Shown here: positions 6,200 through 16,500 of the stretch, in pieces
Position numbering within the stretch: position 1 is the stretch's first letter
How the letters are laid out: each line of letters opens with the position of its first letter
IMG/VR virus record: IMGVR_UViG_3300034375_004361
Span: 1 to 60,853 of that record
Source of the DNA: a virus
Direction: 5' to 3' (one strand)
DNA length: 60,853 nt
Position numbers and translations under genes: made by a program
Notes under the pieces: generated by a model
What the model was told of the DNA's origin: nothing
The model's database searches: none
The model's input: the letters and a program-made list of their open reading frames with translations, nothing else

Positions 6200-7111
6200 A
6201 TGGCTACTCTTACTGGAGGACAGATAAAAGACACATACACGGGGCTTATCAAGACCACAGACAACGCTGGCATTACAGGGAGTCTTAAAAGAATCACTGA
6301 TGGCGCTGGTGCATCAACGGGGATTCAACTTTCTAGTGCGAAGCTCCGTGCGGATGCTCTAGAGATAAATACGGTTGTCGAAAACAATTCTAGAACGAAG
6401 CTTCTTAACTGGGATGCTTCCGATGGGGTTGTTGGTTTCTACTCTTTCTCTACAGCCGACCCTGCTGTATCTGCGTCTATTAGTAGTGATGATGTAACCA
6501 TCACCACAGGCACCAACGCAGCGAACAATTTTACTCTGGTTAGCGGGACCAATGTTACCATGTCCCTGACAGGCACCGATGTGACAATCTCAGCTACTGG
6601 TGGTCTGGACGATTTGTTTGCAAGAAACCTTGGTCAGGGTGTTGATGCTTCCTACACAGTCGCTACTTCTGAGGCTGGTCAGACATTTACGCTTGGCGCA
6701 AGCTCTGGAACGACAACGACTATTACCCTTCCAGATGCTGCAGATGGATTGTCTTTTGAGTTCAAGGTTATTAGTGAGGGCACCTACTTTATTGATTGTG
6801 CTTCAGGAGATGGGTTCAAGGGAGCTATCGCTCTGACTAACAATGGAGTTAGAGGTTCCCTTTCGGATGGAAGCGATACAAAACTTCCATATACAATGTT
6901 TCAGGTTGCTGCAGTAGGCGATAACAGAATCAACATCAATGGATTGGTGACATCAGGAAATCACATTGGTGGATACATTAGAGTTGTTGCTACGAGCTCA
7001 AGTGTTTGGCAAGTTGAGGGTCACCTCTTTAATGAGATTGATTACGCCTTCTATGCTACTGTAAACGGTATGCCATCCACGACCCCAGACATCCTTACTA
7101 CTCAACCTTAA
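6200..7111 (+). CDS. Tail fibre or spike-like virion protein (303 aa)
   Basis: N-terminus MATLTGGQIKDTYTGLIKTT followed by a Ser/Thr/Gly-rich beta-structured body (GTNVTMSLTGTDVTISAT) and a C-terminal domain with alternating beta segments. Composition and repeats of TxVTxS type resemble fibre shafts. It probably forms part of the adsorption apparatus. No catalytic residues seen. It is the first gene after the regulated promoter at 6174. Confidence 0.68.
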   Translation: MATLTGGQIKDTYTGLIKTTDNAGITGSLKRITDGAGASTGIQLSSAKLRADALEINTVVENNSRTKLLNWDASDGVVGFYSFSTADPAVSASISSDDVTITTGTNAANNFTLVSGTNVTMSLTGTDVTISATGGLDDLFARNLGQGVDASYTVATSEAGQTFTLGASSGTTTTITLPDAADGLSFEFKVISEGTYFIDCASGDGFKGAIALTNNGVRGSLSDGSDTKLPYTMFQVAAVGDNRININGLVTSGNHIGGYIRVVATSSSVWQVEGHLFNEIDYAFYATVNGMPSTTPDILTTQP

Positions 7112-7126
7112 TTCGTAACTTAGGGC

Positions 7127-7405
7127 ATGGACGATATTTTGAAGAAGACCATGTTCGAGGAGATTGATGAAGCCTTCGAGCAGATTGAGCAGATTGTATC
7201 CAAGTACAACGTGTCTGGAAACATCGTCTACATGGGATGCGTCGGCCTCATGGAGGAGGAATCCGAGGATGTCCACGAGTGGCAGGTGAAGTACACATGG
7301 AATGTAAAAGACAAAGACGAGTTGCAGGAGGTACTGCAGTTGCAGGCTGAAGCCTATATCCAGGCTGAGCCCGACGACCCCCTCGACTTTCTTTTTATGA
7401 ACTGA
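7127..7405 (+). CDS. Acidic hypothetical protein (92 aa)
   Basis: A 92-aa strongly acidic protein (MDDILKKTMFEEIDEAFEQIEQI...), N-terminal half a likely helix, ending QAEPDDPLDFLFMN. Unknown function. It lies between fibre and packaging genes, with one base between its stop and the next start. Confidence 0.75.
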   Translation: MDDILKKTMFEEIDEAFEQIEQIVSKYNVSGNIVYMGCVGLMEEESEDVHEWQVKYTWNVKDKDELQEVLQLQAEAYIQAEPDDPLDFLFMN

Positions 7406-7406
7406 T

Positions 7407-7640
7407 ATGATTATTAGAAAGATTGTCGTTGGGCCAAACCCCAAGGACGCAATGGCCTACTTCGTAGGCATGAAGGCTGGTCACGGAAAAGTCTCTGCTA
7501 TTGTGGAGGACGAGCGAGCCGCGTTTAAGTACAGCATCCGCAGGTACAACGTATTCATTGAAGACGAGGATTCTACCTATATTTGGAAAACGGTTGAGAA
7601 TCAACCAGTCTTAATTGAGTACGATTGTAACTTTAGATGA
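7407..7640 (+). CDS. Hypothetical protein (77 aa)
   Basis: A 77-aa alpha/beta protein (MIIRKIVVGPNPKDAMAYFV...). No family recognised. Its stop overlaps the next start as ATGA, coupling it to the GroES-like gene. Confidence 0.75.
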   Translation: MIIRKIVVGPNPKDAMAYFVGMKAGHGKVSAIVEDERAAFKYSIRRYNVFIEDEDSTYIWKTVENQPVLIEYDCNFR

Positions 7641-8218
7641 AGTCATTGAACCACTTCATCGTTAAGGTGGAGAAACGCTTTAACGATACCCTTGATGTAA
7701 ACGGACAAGAAATCTTTCTCGATTCCAAGTGGAACGAGTTTGACCACCGCATCTGCTATGGAGAGATTACCTCCGCCCCTATTCGTCACAACACAGGAGC
7801 GAAAGAGGGGGATATCCTTTTCTTTCATCACCACGTAACCACGACGGAACACTTTAAGGTTGATGAGGATTTGTACCTCTCTACCTACCAGGAGTACCGT
7901 CCGCATTCTATTGCCTACAGGCGAAAGGAGGATGGTGAGATTGTGATGCTTGGGGACTGGCTCTTTGTAGAGCCTGCCGAGGTCGAGAAGGTTGACCAGG
8001 TCACCGATAGTGGTATTGTCACCGAGCTTGGCATCAACGTCAAGGACCGAGACGTAGCTACGGTAGTTGCACCTACTGAGTATCTAAAGGTACAGGGCGT
8101 TAAGGCTGGTGACAGAGTTGGCTTCAGCAAAGACGCTGACTACAAGATGAAGCTCGACGACGGAAGCATCGTTTTCAGAATGACTGAAGACCATTTGCTG
8201 TATGTCGAAGAGAGCTAA
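7637..8218 (+). CDS. Tandem GroES-like co-chaperonin (193 aa)
   Basis: Two GroES (Cpn10) folds appear to follow one another. In the second (residues ~103-193), GDWLFVEPAEVEKV, SGIVTELG, VKAGDRVGFSKDADYKMKL and FRMTEDHLLYVEE match the GroES strands, mobile-loop region and final strand. In the first (residues ~3-75), LNHFIVKVEKRF, ICYGEI and GAKEGDILFFHHHVT align in the same order. Phages such as T4 (gp31) carry co-chaperonins that work with host GroEL to fold the capsid protein. Twofold Cpn10 chains are otherwise known from plastids (Cpn20). Partnering with host GroEL is inferred. Confidence 0.72.
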   Translation: MKSLNHFIVKVEKRFNDTLDVNGQEIFLDSKWNEFDHRICYGEITSAPIRHNTGAKEGDILFFHHHVTTTEHFKVDEDLYLSTYQEYRPHSIAYRRKEDGEIVMLGDWLFVEPAEVEKVDQVTDSGIVTELGINVKDRDVATVVAPTEYLKVQGVKAGDRVGFSKDADYKMKLDDGSIVFRMTEDHLLYVEES

Positions 8219-8495
8219 GTTCACAACCATCGAAGCTTCTTCGAGGCTGATGGAGAGTATGGCTATCGCCATCGACAACATGATTGAGGAAATCAAGAAG
8301 CCCGTTGACCCTGAGGTCAATGGTAGCGCACGTAAGGCGGAGCTTCAATCCATCAAGCAGACTGCTGTCGATTGCAAGGAGCTGATTGTAGAACGGCAAA
8401 GACTGGAGCAGATGGTCAAGGACTTGAGACAGAACGGGGAGATTGAGTCTGACCGAGATTACTCTGGAGGCTTTGCGGAAAGGTTCAGTAAATAA
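8202..8495 (+). CDS. Candidate small terminase subunit (97 aa)
   Basis: A 97-aa helical, charged protein (MSKRAKFTTIEASSRLMESM...) with a long heptad-like region (ELIVERQRLEQMVKDLRQ). It immediately precedes the large terminase (stop and start share TAATG), the usual place of the small subunit that recognises phage DNA. No clear helix-turn-helix is visible, so the assignment rests on position, size and coil. Confidence 0.45.
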   Translation: MSKRAKFTTIEASSRLMESMAIAIDNMIEEIKKPVDPEVNGSARKAELQSIKQTAVDCKELIVERQRLEQMVKDLRQNGEIESDRDYSGGFAERFSK

Positions 8496-10606
8496 TGCCG
8501 CTGGTATACAGAGACGATGAAGAGGCTCTTATCTCAATTTGTCCCAACGGTACGGAGGGAGAAGTTTACGAACTTGCGGGGCTACGCATTCTTCTTCCCG
8601 CTCAGCCCCCCGAGAGCGAAATACAGGGATATCAAGAGGCAGACGATTTGCACGTGTGGCAAAGGCGGGCTATGCCTGCAGAACTGCTTCGCATTAAGTC
8701 TATGGATGAGTGGGGGGAGATGCCCCGAGAGTTTAGAGAAAAGTTTCGTCCATATATCGAAGAGGAGTTTCGCCGTAGGCGTGAAGGCTTTTGGTTTTTC
8801 AATAAAGGTATTCCTACATATATTACGGGGCGTCACTACATGATGCTTCAGTGGACGAAGCTCGACATCGGTTACCCCGACTACCTGGCTTTCCAACGAG
8901 ACATCTTCTTACACATGGCAGCATGTGAGGCTGACCCAAGATGCATGGGGCAGCTCTACACCAAATGCCGTCGTAGTGGCTACACAAATATCTGTTCGTC
9001 GGTCCTCTTGGATGAGGCCACGCAGATTAAGGACAAGCTCCTGGGTATCCAGTCGAAGACAGGTAAGGACGCGCAGGAGAATATATTCATGAAGAAGGTC
9101 GTGCAGATGTTTCGGCATTACCCCTTCTTCTTCAAACCCATTCAGGATGGTACCACTAACCCACGCATGGAGCTGGCTTTTCGCGAGCCGAGTAAGAGAA
9201 TCACGAAGAACAATAAGACTGCGACGAAGGGCGAGGCTCTTAATACGGTAATCAACTGGAAGAACACGACCAACAACGCATACGATGGTGAGAAGCTTCA
9301 CATGCTCTACCTTGATGAGGCAGGCAAGTGGGAGAAGCCAACGGATATACGTGAGGCTTGGCGCATTGAGCGAACGTGCCTTATTGTTGGGCGGAAGATT
9401 ATTGGAAAGGCTTTGGTGGGTTCTACTGTAAACCCAATGGACAAAGGTGGAAACCAATTCAAACAACTCTGGGAAGATTCTGATGTGGCGAAGAGAAACG
9501 CCAATGGGAGAACAGTGTCTGGTCTATACAGAATCTTTATCCCTGCTTACGACGCACTGGAGGGGTTTTTTGATAAGCATGGAAATCCTATCGTAGATAC
9601 CGACAAGCCCGTTGAGGCTATGGACGGAGAGCTTATGCAGTTCGGCTCCAGGAAGTTCTTGAAGAACGAACGCGATGCTTTGAAGCATGATGCCCGAGAA
9701 CTGAACGAGTTCATCCGACAGTTTCCATTCACCACCGACGAAGCCTTCAGGGATTCTGTCGAGGGAAGCCTGTTCAACATTGGTAAGATTTACGAGCAGA
9801 TTGAATACAACGAGACCATGTTTCCTAACCCAGTCGTCCGTGGCAACTTTGTTTGGAAGGGTGGTGTTCAGGATAGCACCGTCTTGTTTCACCCAGACTC
9901 TCAGGGAAGGTGGTATGTATCATGGATGCCTGAGGTTCAGAACAGGAGCAAAATCCTAGAAGAGCGTGGCAAGAAGGTTCCGCCCAACTCTAACGTAGGT
10001 TGTGGTGGTGTTGACTCGTATGATATTGACGCTACTGTTGATTCCAGCAGGGGGTCAAAGGGTGCGTGCCACATCTACAACAAGTTCAATCTAGACGGCG
10101 CGAGCAACATGTTTGTTGCGGAGTATGCCAGCCGTCCACCCCTTGCCAAAATTTTCTATGAGGATGTTCTGATGGCTGCCGTGTTTTACGGTTACCCTCT
10201 GCTCATTGAGAATAACAAGTATGGAATCGTAAGGTACTTTGAATCAAGGGGTTATGACGGCTACGTCATGGACCGCCCCGACCACTTGAGGAACAACTCC
10301 TCTTCGTCTAATGTCAAGACCAAGGGTATCCCGTCGAACTCCCAGGATGTGATTCATGCTCACGCCCAAGCCATCGAGGACTACATCCACAACCACGTTG
10401 GTTACAGCGAGGATGGTAAGATGGGGAACATGTACTTCAACAGAACACTGGAGGACTGGGTTGGATTTAAGATTGACAACCGAACCAAGTTTGACTTGAC
10501 TATTAGCGCGGGCTTGGCACTCCTTGCTGCACAGAAAGTAAAGAAGAAACAGAAGAAATCTAACTTCGACGAGAAGGTGTTCTTCCGCCGCTATAGCCTG
10601 AAATAA
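8495..10606 (+). CDS. terL: Large terminase subunit (TerL), 703 aa
   Basis: ATPase-nuclease that packages DNA into the prohead. The Walker A is a deviant form, KCRRSGYTN (K157 to N165), with the lysine at the start instead of before the Thr, as in lambda gpA. Walker B is MLYLDE with D274 and E275. The C-terminal half has an RNase H-like nuclease domain: first Asp in GGVDSYDID, later LLIENNKYG and a last Asp near TKFDLT. The length fits crAss-like and related phage terminases. It is followed by the portal gene. Confidence 0.9.
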   Translation: MPLVYRDDEEALISICPNGTEGEVYELAGLRILLPAQPPESEIQGYQEADDLHVWQRRAMPAELLRIKSMDEWGEMPREFREKFRPYIEEEFRRRREGFWFFNKGIPTYITGRHYMMLQWTKLDIGYPDYLAFQRDIFLHMAACEADPRCMGQLYTKCRRSGYTNICSSVLLDEATQIKDKLLGIQSKTGKDAQENIFMKKVVQMFRHYPFFFKPIQDGTTNPRMELAFREPSKRITKNNKTATKGEALNTVINWKNTTNNAYDGEKLHMLYLDEAGKWEKPTDIREAWRIERTCLIVGRKIIGKALVGSTVNPMDKGGNQFKQLWEDSDVAKRNANGRTVSGLYRIFIPAYDALEGFFDKHGNPIVDTDKPVEAMDGELMQFGSRKFLKNERDALKHDARELNEFIRQFPFTTDEAFRDSVEGSLFNIGKIYEQIEYNETMFPNPVVRGNFVWKGGVQDSTVLFHPDSQGRWYVSWMPEVQNRSKILEERGKKVPPNSNVGCGGVDSYDIDATVDSSRGSKGACHIYNKFNLDGASNMFVAEYASRPPLAKIFYEDVLMAAVFYGYPLLIENNKYGIVRYFESRGYDGYVMDRPDHLRNNSSSSNVKTKGIPSNSQDVIHAHAQAIEDYIHNHVGYSEDGKMGNMYFNRTLEDWVGFKIDNRTKFDLTISAGLALLAAQKVKKKQKKSNFDEKVFFRRYSLK

Positions 10607-10626
10607 TTAGTCATTCTGAGTATTGC

Positions 10627-10634
10627 TATATTTG
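10627..10634 (+). promoter_or_regulatory. TATATTTG -7 box before the portal gene
   Basis: TATATTTG in the 49-bp gap between terL and portal, 21 nt before the ATG at 10656. No good -33 TTG is seen. Confidence 0.55.
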
Positions 10635-10655
10635 CGATAGCCCAAATAGCAACCG

Positions 10656-13100
10656 ATGACGTCAGGCAAAAAAAAATACGGTAAGTTTCCCAATCCGATG
10701 GCTTCTCCTATGGAGAAACTTTCTCAGGAATACGGGATGCAATACGCCAAGGCGATTGAGGGGCAGTGGGGTAGTATGGATGACGCCAGCTCTGTTGTTG
10801 GTGGAAGACAAAGAGACTTTGAGCGTAACCGTGACTATGCCAATGGCACTCAGGACACATCTGTTTACAAGCAAATTCTCAGCTCCCTCGACCCCAACAA
10901 TGGCGATGGTACACTTCTAAACTTGGACTGGAGTCCAGTTCCAATCATCCCGAAGTTTGTTAAGGTGGTTGTGAACAAGGTGCTGTCGAGAAAACCGTAT
11001 CCGTCTGTCGAAGCTATTGACCCTATCTCAAAAACTGAGAAGGATGAGGAGCGGGCTAGAACACTTTTTGCTGTAAAGAATAAGGCAGAGTTTGCTAGAG
11101 CTAAGTCTCTCGGAGCAAAGGTTGACGTCGATATTGACAGTCTACCTGAGACAACGGAGGAGGCGGAGCTCTTCATGGAGCACAACATGAAGACCAATGC
11201 AGAGATTGCTGCTCAGATGGGTGCGGCTCTGACTTTGGACTGGAGTGAGTTCGATGACACCACCTACCGTCGATGTGTGGAAGATTTGGTGGTTTGTGGT
11301 ATGGGTGTGGCTAAGCGCCGCAACGACCCCAACTACGGAATCACCCTTGAGTACGTTGACCCTTCTCGTTTCGTTCACAGCTATACGGAAGACCCGAACA
11401 TGTCGGACTTGGTGTACGGCGGGCACATCAAGAGAATCAGCATTCAAGAATTGAAGCGCTTGGCTGGTGGTCAATTCTCTGAGGAGGAGTACGAGAAGAT
11501 TGCGTCTTCTGCTCGAAACAAGTCTTACAACGATACATCTAAGTTCTCGACCAGCAGCTACGACAAGGTGTCTGGTTCCATGAAGTATGGTTACGACGAC
11601 TACCTCGTTGAGGTGTTGGACTTTGAGTTCAAGTCTGTCGATTGCGTATACTACGAAAGCAAGGAGTCTCGCTTCGGCAACATCGGATTCTATTTCAAAG
11701 GAGGAGACTACAGGCCTCCCGCAGAGTCTGTCTACAATAGGCAGCCCATTAAGATGGAGCGAGAAACCATTTACGGTGGCAGCTATGTCTTGGGCGTGGG
11801 CAAGCTGTTTAACTACGGCCCTCTCTCTAACATCCCACGGAACGTTCACGACCTGACCAAAGCCAAGCTGTCTTACAGTGTTGCTTGCACTAATCTGCGT
11901 CGCATGCGTCCCAAGTCGATGGTGGGCTCTATCATTGGGTTCGCTGACCAGCTTCAGCTGACACACTTGAAGATTCAGCAGGCGGTTGCCAAGGCTAAGC
12001 CTGACGGCATCATCGTGGACATCGAGGGGTTGGAGAATGTTCAGCTCGGTAGAGGTGGTGAGTTGCAGCCACTTCAGATTCAAGACATCTACGAGCAGAC
12101 TGGTGTGTTCTACTACAGGAGCAAGAACCCTGACGGTAGCTTCCAGAACCCACCTATCCGCCCCCTCGACAACACTATCAGAAACATCCAGCAGTACGTT
12201 CAGTTGTACAACCACTACCTCACTATGATTCGTGATGCGAGTGGGGTGAACGAGGTTATGGATGCGAGCACGCCTAAGGGTGACGCTCTGGTTGGCGTTC
12301 GTCAGCAGGCTATGGCTGCGGGTAATAACGCCCTCTACGATATCACAAATGCCTCTATGCTTTTGTACAAGAGGGTTTGTCAGGACATCGTGAAGTGCTT
12401 GCAGATTGTACCACCTGACTCTGTTCTATTCAGAGTTTACGAGAAGGCGATTGGGAAGCACGGCATGGAGATTCTCGCCTCGTTTGAAGACCTGCCGATG
12501 TACAACTTCGGTGTGATGGTCATCAAGGAGATGAGTGAGGAGGACAGGATTTACCTGGAGCAGAACATCCAGCAGTCTCTTGCACAGAGAGAGATTGACT
12601 TGGAGGACGCCCTCGCCATCCGCAATGTGAAGGATATCGAGCAGGCCGAGCGGTTGCTGGTTATCCGTCGCAAGAGAAGGCTGAAGAAGACTCAGCAAAT
12701 GCAGCAGCAGAATATGCAGATGCAGCAGCAGATGAACATGCAGGCTCAACAGGCGGCAGCTCAGATGAAGCAGCAGCAGATGCAGATGGAAGCTCAGATT
12801 GAAGCTCAGAAGATTCAGATGAAGGGTCAGACTGAGATTGCTGTTGGGCAGGCCCTGCACCAGCTCAGAAAGGAAATCGAAATGATTCGCGCTCAGGCGA
12901 CCGTGGGTATGCGTTCTACAGAACAAGAGTTCAGAGAAAAGATTGACATCCTCAAGGAGGACAGGAAGGACGCCAGAGTTGACAAGGCAGCCTCAGCTCA
13001 GTCTAAGCTCATTGCTCAGCGCAAGGGCGAACGCCCAGTGATGGAGGATACCCCCGACGCTCAAGACGATATCATCTCTCAAATTTTGAACAATGGCTAA
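10656..13100 (+). CDS. Portal protein (814 aa)
   Basis: Position directly after terL, length, and content all indicate the portal, the dodecameric ring at the capsid vertex through which DNA passes. The N-terminal ~590 residues form the wing/clip/stem body, including a long helix-rich stretch around LRRMRPKSMVGSIIGFADQL. Residues ~660-760 are an extended Gln/Met-rich coiled coil (QMQQQNMQMQQQMNMQAQQ), the barrel seen in long portals of podoviruses such as P22 and crAss-like phages. Its end overlaps the start of the next gene by 8 nt. Confidence 0.85.
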   Translation: MTSGKKKYGKFPNPMASPMEKLSQEYGMQYAKAIEGQWGSMDDASSVVGGRQRDFERNRDYANGTQDTSVYKQILSSLDPNNGDGTLLNLDWSPVPIIPKFVKVVVNKVLSRKPYPSVEAIDPISKTEKDEERARTLFAVKNKAEFARAKSLGAKVDVDIDSLPETTEEAELFMEHNMKTNAEIAAQMGAALTLDWSEFDDTTYRRCVEDLVVCGMGVAKRRNDPNYGITLEYVDPSRFVHSYTEDPNMSDLVYGGHIKRISIQELKRLAGGQFSEEEYEKIASSARNKSYNDTSKFSTSSYDKVSGSMKYGYDDYLVEVLDFEFKSVDCVYYESKESRFGNIGFYFKGGDYRPPAESVYNRQPIKMERETIYGGSYVLGVGKLFNYGPLSNIPRNVHDLTKAKLSYSVACTNLRRMRPKSMVGSIIGFADQLQLTHLKIQQAVAKAKPDGIIVDIEGLENVQLGRGGELQPLQIQDIYEQTGVFYYRSKNPDGSFQNPPIRPLDNTIRNIQQYVQLYNHYLTMIRDASGVNEVMDASTPKGDALVGVRQQAMAAGNNALYDITNASMLLYKRVCQDIVKCLQIVPPDSVLFRVYEKAIGKHGMEILASFEDLPMYNFGVMVIKEMSEEDRIYLEQNIQQSLAQREIDLEDALAIRNVKDIEQAERLLVIRRKRRLKKTQQMQQQNMQMQQQMNMQAQQAAAQMKQQQMQMEAQIEAQKIQMKGQTEIAVGQALHQLRKEIEMIRAQATVGMRSTEQEFREKIDILKEDRKDARVDKAASAQSKLIAQRKGERPVMEDTPDAQDDIISQILNNG

Positions 13101-13512
13101 CTCGATAAATCTAGATACAGCAGAAAGGCTTGACATCACATGTCGCAGGGGTGATAGCTTCGCGTTAGACCTTGACGTTACAGACTCTAGTGGCACGGCT
13201 TTGAATATGAGTGGTTACAACTTTATCATGGAGGTTAGGACTGCAGATACGATTAACACTACAGACCTTACCAACTCAGCAATCATCTTGAGCACTGAGG
13301 ATTCTAGTAACTCGAATAACAAGCAGATTACTCATACGACAGACAGTGATGACTTGACTGCTGGAGATGTTGTGTTTAGCGTTACTGCTGCTAACATGAA
13401 AGTTGTTACTGGTGGCGCATACGTGTATGACATTCAGGCCGTCGATGGTACGGGTAAGGTTACAACTTGGTTGTACGGGGCATTCATTGTGAATGAGGAT
13501 GTCAGTGTCTGA
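13093..13512 (+). CDS. BppU-like N-terminal domain protein (139 aa)
   Basis: A 139-aa beta-sandwich-like protein with RRGDSFALDLDVTDSSGTAL, the typical opening of the BppU/baseplate upper protein N-terminal domain, and ending VTTWLYGAFIVNEDVSV. Such domains link receptor-binding fibres to the tail. The stop shares TGATG with the start of the long fibre, which fits an adaptor for that fibre. Confidence 0.65.
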   Translation: MANSINLDTAERLDITCRRGDSFALDLDVTDSSGTALNMSGYNFIMEVRTADTINTTDLTNSAIILSTEDSSNSNNKQITHTTDSDDLTAGDVVFSVTAANMKVVTGGAYVYDIQAVDGTGKVTTWLYGAFIVNEDVSV

Positions 13513-16500
13513 TGAATGTCTCCATATCTGTAAATAAGGACAACACTGTAAGTGTTAACCCGACTACGGCGGTTAACACCGTTTCTGTATCTACAAAGTC
13601 ACAATCCGTTACGGTTGCTGAGGGGTCTCAGCTTACGGCATCGGTGTCTGCGAAGGGAGCTACTCCGCTCTCTGTCGTGCAGCCATCTACGGTCACTGCT
13701 ATTAAGGCGGTGCAGCCAAAGAACAACATCACGGTTAGTGGACTAATCTTCGGCGGCGGAGGCGGGGCCGCTGGAGGTAGAGACCTCAACGAAGACGGTA
13801 GCATCACCCAGGTGATTGAGGACACATCTCCTCAGCTGGGCAACAACCTGGATGTCAACGGATTCACTATTACCAGTGCCAGCGGGCTTCCAGTTGTTAT
13901 CGACCCCAACGGAAACGGTGATGTTCTGTTTAGGTCTAACAGCACAGACTTCGTTGCATTCAAGGGAGCGAACCAGAGGGTTGGTATTGGCACCACAACA
14001 CCTGACACTAAGTTCCAGGTAGAGTACAACGGTGGTCACACCTCTGGTACTGTTGGTGTAGCCAATGCAGCCATCGACTTGTACAACCCTCTTGAGCAAG
14101 ACATTGACGAGAAGGGTTCTATCATCACGTTCTCTGACAACTACGAGGACCAGAACGGATTCCACAGAACTACTCGTGCTGCAATCAAGGGTGGTACTGA
14201 CGTCGCGGGCAACACGGCTAATGGATTCCTTGCCTTCTACACAGACTCGACTAACGCAAACAGCGCTGAAGAGCGCATGCGTATTGACAAGGATGGAAAG
14301 GTTGGTATTGGCACGACGTCTCCATTTAGAGAACTCGACGTAACTGGAAGAGTTAGAGCCATGGCGGAGTGGGGTAGTGTCGGTGCTCAGTTCAGAGCTG
14401 AAGACCCCAACACCAATGTGGTGATGGAGATGGGTGTGTCTAGCACGACATCTTACTTCAAGAGAAACCAGACTGACGGTCAGTTCAGATTCCGCAACTC
14501 AGCGAACTACGACCTCCTCGCCATTGACATGGGCACTAAGAGGGTTGGCATTAAAACCACCGCTCCAGAAAGAGCCTTCCACGTCTACGACAACGTAATG
14601 CGTTACGGCACGGGCAACTCTCCAAGAGTGTTGTTCGAGACTGACGGCGACACAAAGGTCATTCAGTTCAAGAGGACCAGTGGGGCTTGGGGCGGGTTGG
14701 AAGCAAGCGGAATCAACATCGGTTCTTTTGTGTCTGATGTCTACCCCACGTATGGTAAGATTCTGGTTGGTGATTACAACTTCAGGGTTGACGGAACTAA
14801 CGGCACCCACCTGTTTATCACAGAGGATACTGGGAACGTCGGCATCGGAACCACTTCTCCATCTACTAAGCTTCATGTAGACGGTGCATTTAAGCAAGAG
14901 GGGGATACCTACAATCTGACCATCAATCATGGTCACAACATTGTTGGAAGTAACCACTTGTTCCTTCTTGGTCAATCAAGCTACCTTCACTTCAGGTCGA
15001 GCACCAACTCCATCTATCACGACGCAGCTCAGGGTCACGTATTCAGGAACTCTGACGGGACCACCGAGTATGCGAGGTTGATGACTTCTGGCGGCACCGC
15101 TGGCAACTTCGGTATCGGAACAAACAGTCCATCAAGGAAGCTTGATGTCAGTGGGGCTTTTAAGCTTCTTGACAGTAACAACAGTGTGCTTATCACTGGG
15201 GGTACTGAGACTACGGCAACAAATGTGGTTGCCGTTGGTCTTAGAACTCTTGAGTACTCAGGTAATAGGGGTGTCGGATTAGGGGTCGACGCAGGTAGAT
15301 ACACCACGGGACTGAACAACACGCTCATTGGTCATGGTGCGGGATATGGAACATCAGAGTCCACCTTTGGTGGTACGGTTGCCGTTGGTACTTACTCTCT
15401 TCTCGACCTTACAACAGGTTCTGGAAACACTGCTGTGGGATACAGTGCTGGTAAAGAAATCAGTACTGGCAGTTACAACACGGCGCTTGGTCAGTACTCA
15501 CTTGAGACAGCTACTGGTAGCTACAACACTGGGTTGGGATACCAAGCTGGTCACGGAGCACAGTCCTATAGTGTCTCTGTAGGCCACCAGGCTAATCATC
15601 ACCATGCAGGCAACAACAACGTAGCTGTCGGTTACGAGGCTTTGACAGGTGTTGACGGTAATGCAACTGCTGCTAACACAGTGGCTGTTGGGTATAGAGC
15701 CCTCGCTGTCCTTGAAGGGGCTGACGGAAACTCTGCGTTTGGTCATGGGGCACAAGAGGCGAACACTACTGGTCAGAGCAACACTGCAGTAGGCACCAAT
15801 GCACTAGGGGATTTGACCACAGCAGCCAACAACGTTGCGGTAGGAAGGCAGGCTCTTGGCAGTGCCAATACAGCGAACAACGTCGGCATCGGCTTCCATG
15901 CCTTAAAGTCTGTTACAAGCGGAAACAACATTGGCATTGGGTTCAGAGTTGGTGAAGGAGCTACCTCTAATAACACTCTTGTCGGTCACCAGGCCGCTAG
16001 GTATAATGTCGGTGGCAACAACACCATCATTGGTTATGAGGCTGGTTACGGAACTGATGGGGGTTCTACTTACACGAACACCACAGCCGTAGGTGCTTAT
16101 GCTTTGAATGACCTCACTACGGGCCTGGCAAACACCGCGTTTGGTTACCAGGCTCTGTCAAAGAACACAACAGGAAACTACAGCACATCTATAGGTTACG
16201 GAGCGAATAGAGACACTACAGGTAACAGCAATACCGCCTTAGGAATCTTCGCAGGCATGGACGCAGGCGGGGCTACGGTTTCTGTTGGTTCTAACGCAAA
16301 CCAATACAATGCTGGAAACAATACCGTCGCTGTTGGATATGCTGCAGCGAAGGGAGTTGAGGACGTTACTTCTACATCAGGTGTTACTGCTGTTGGGTAT
16401 GGCGCTCTTAGAAGCGTGACCACTGTATCCAATGCGACCGCAGTAGGCTACGAAGCAGGTAGGGATAATACGACAGGAAACAACCTTTCGGCTTTTGGTG

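Noticed and set aside
11142-12215. 357-aa minus-strand ORF
   Set aside because: Complement of the portal gene; composition (Val/Leu/His/Arg-rich) is that of an antisense shadow.
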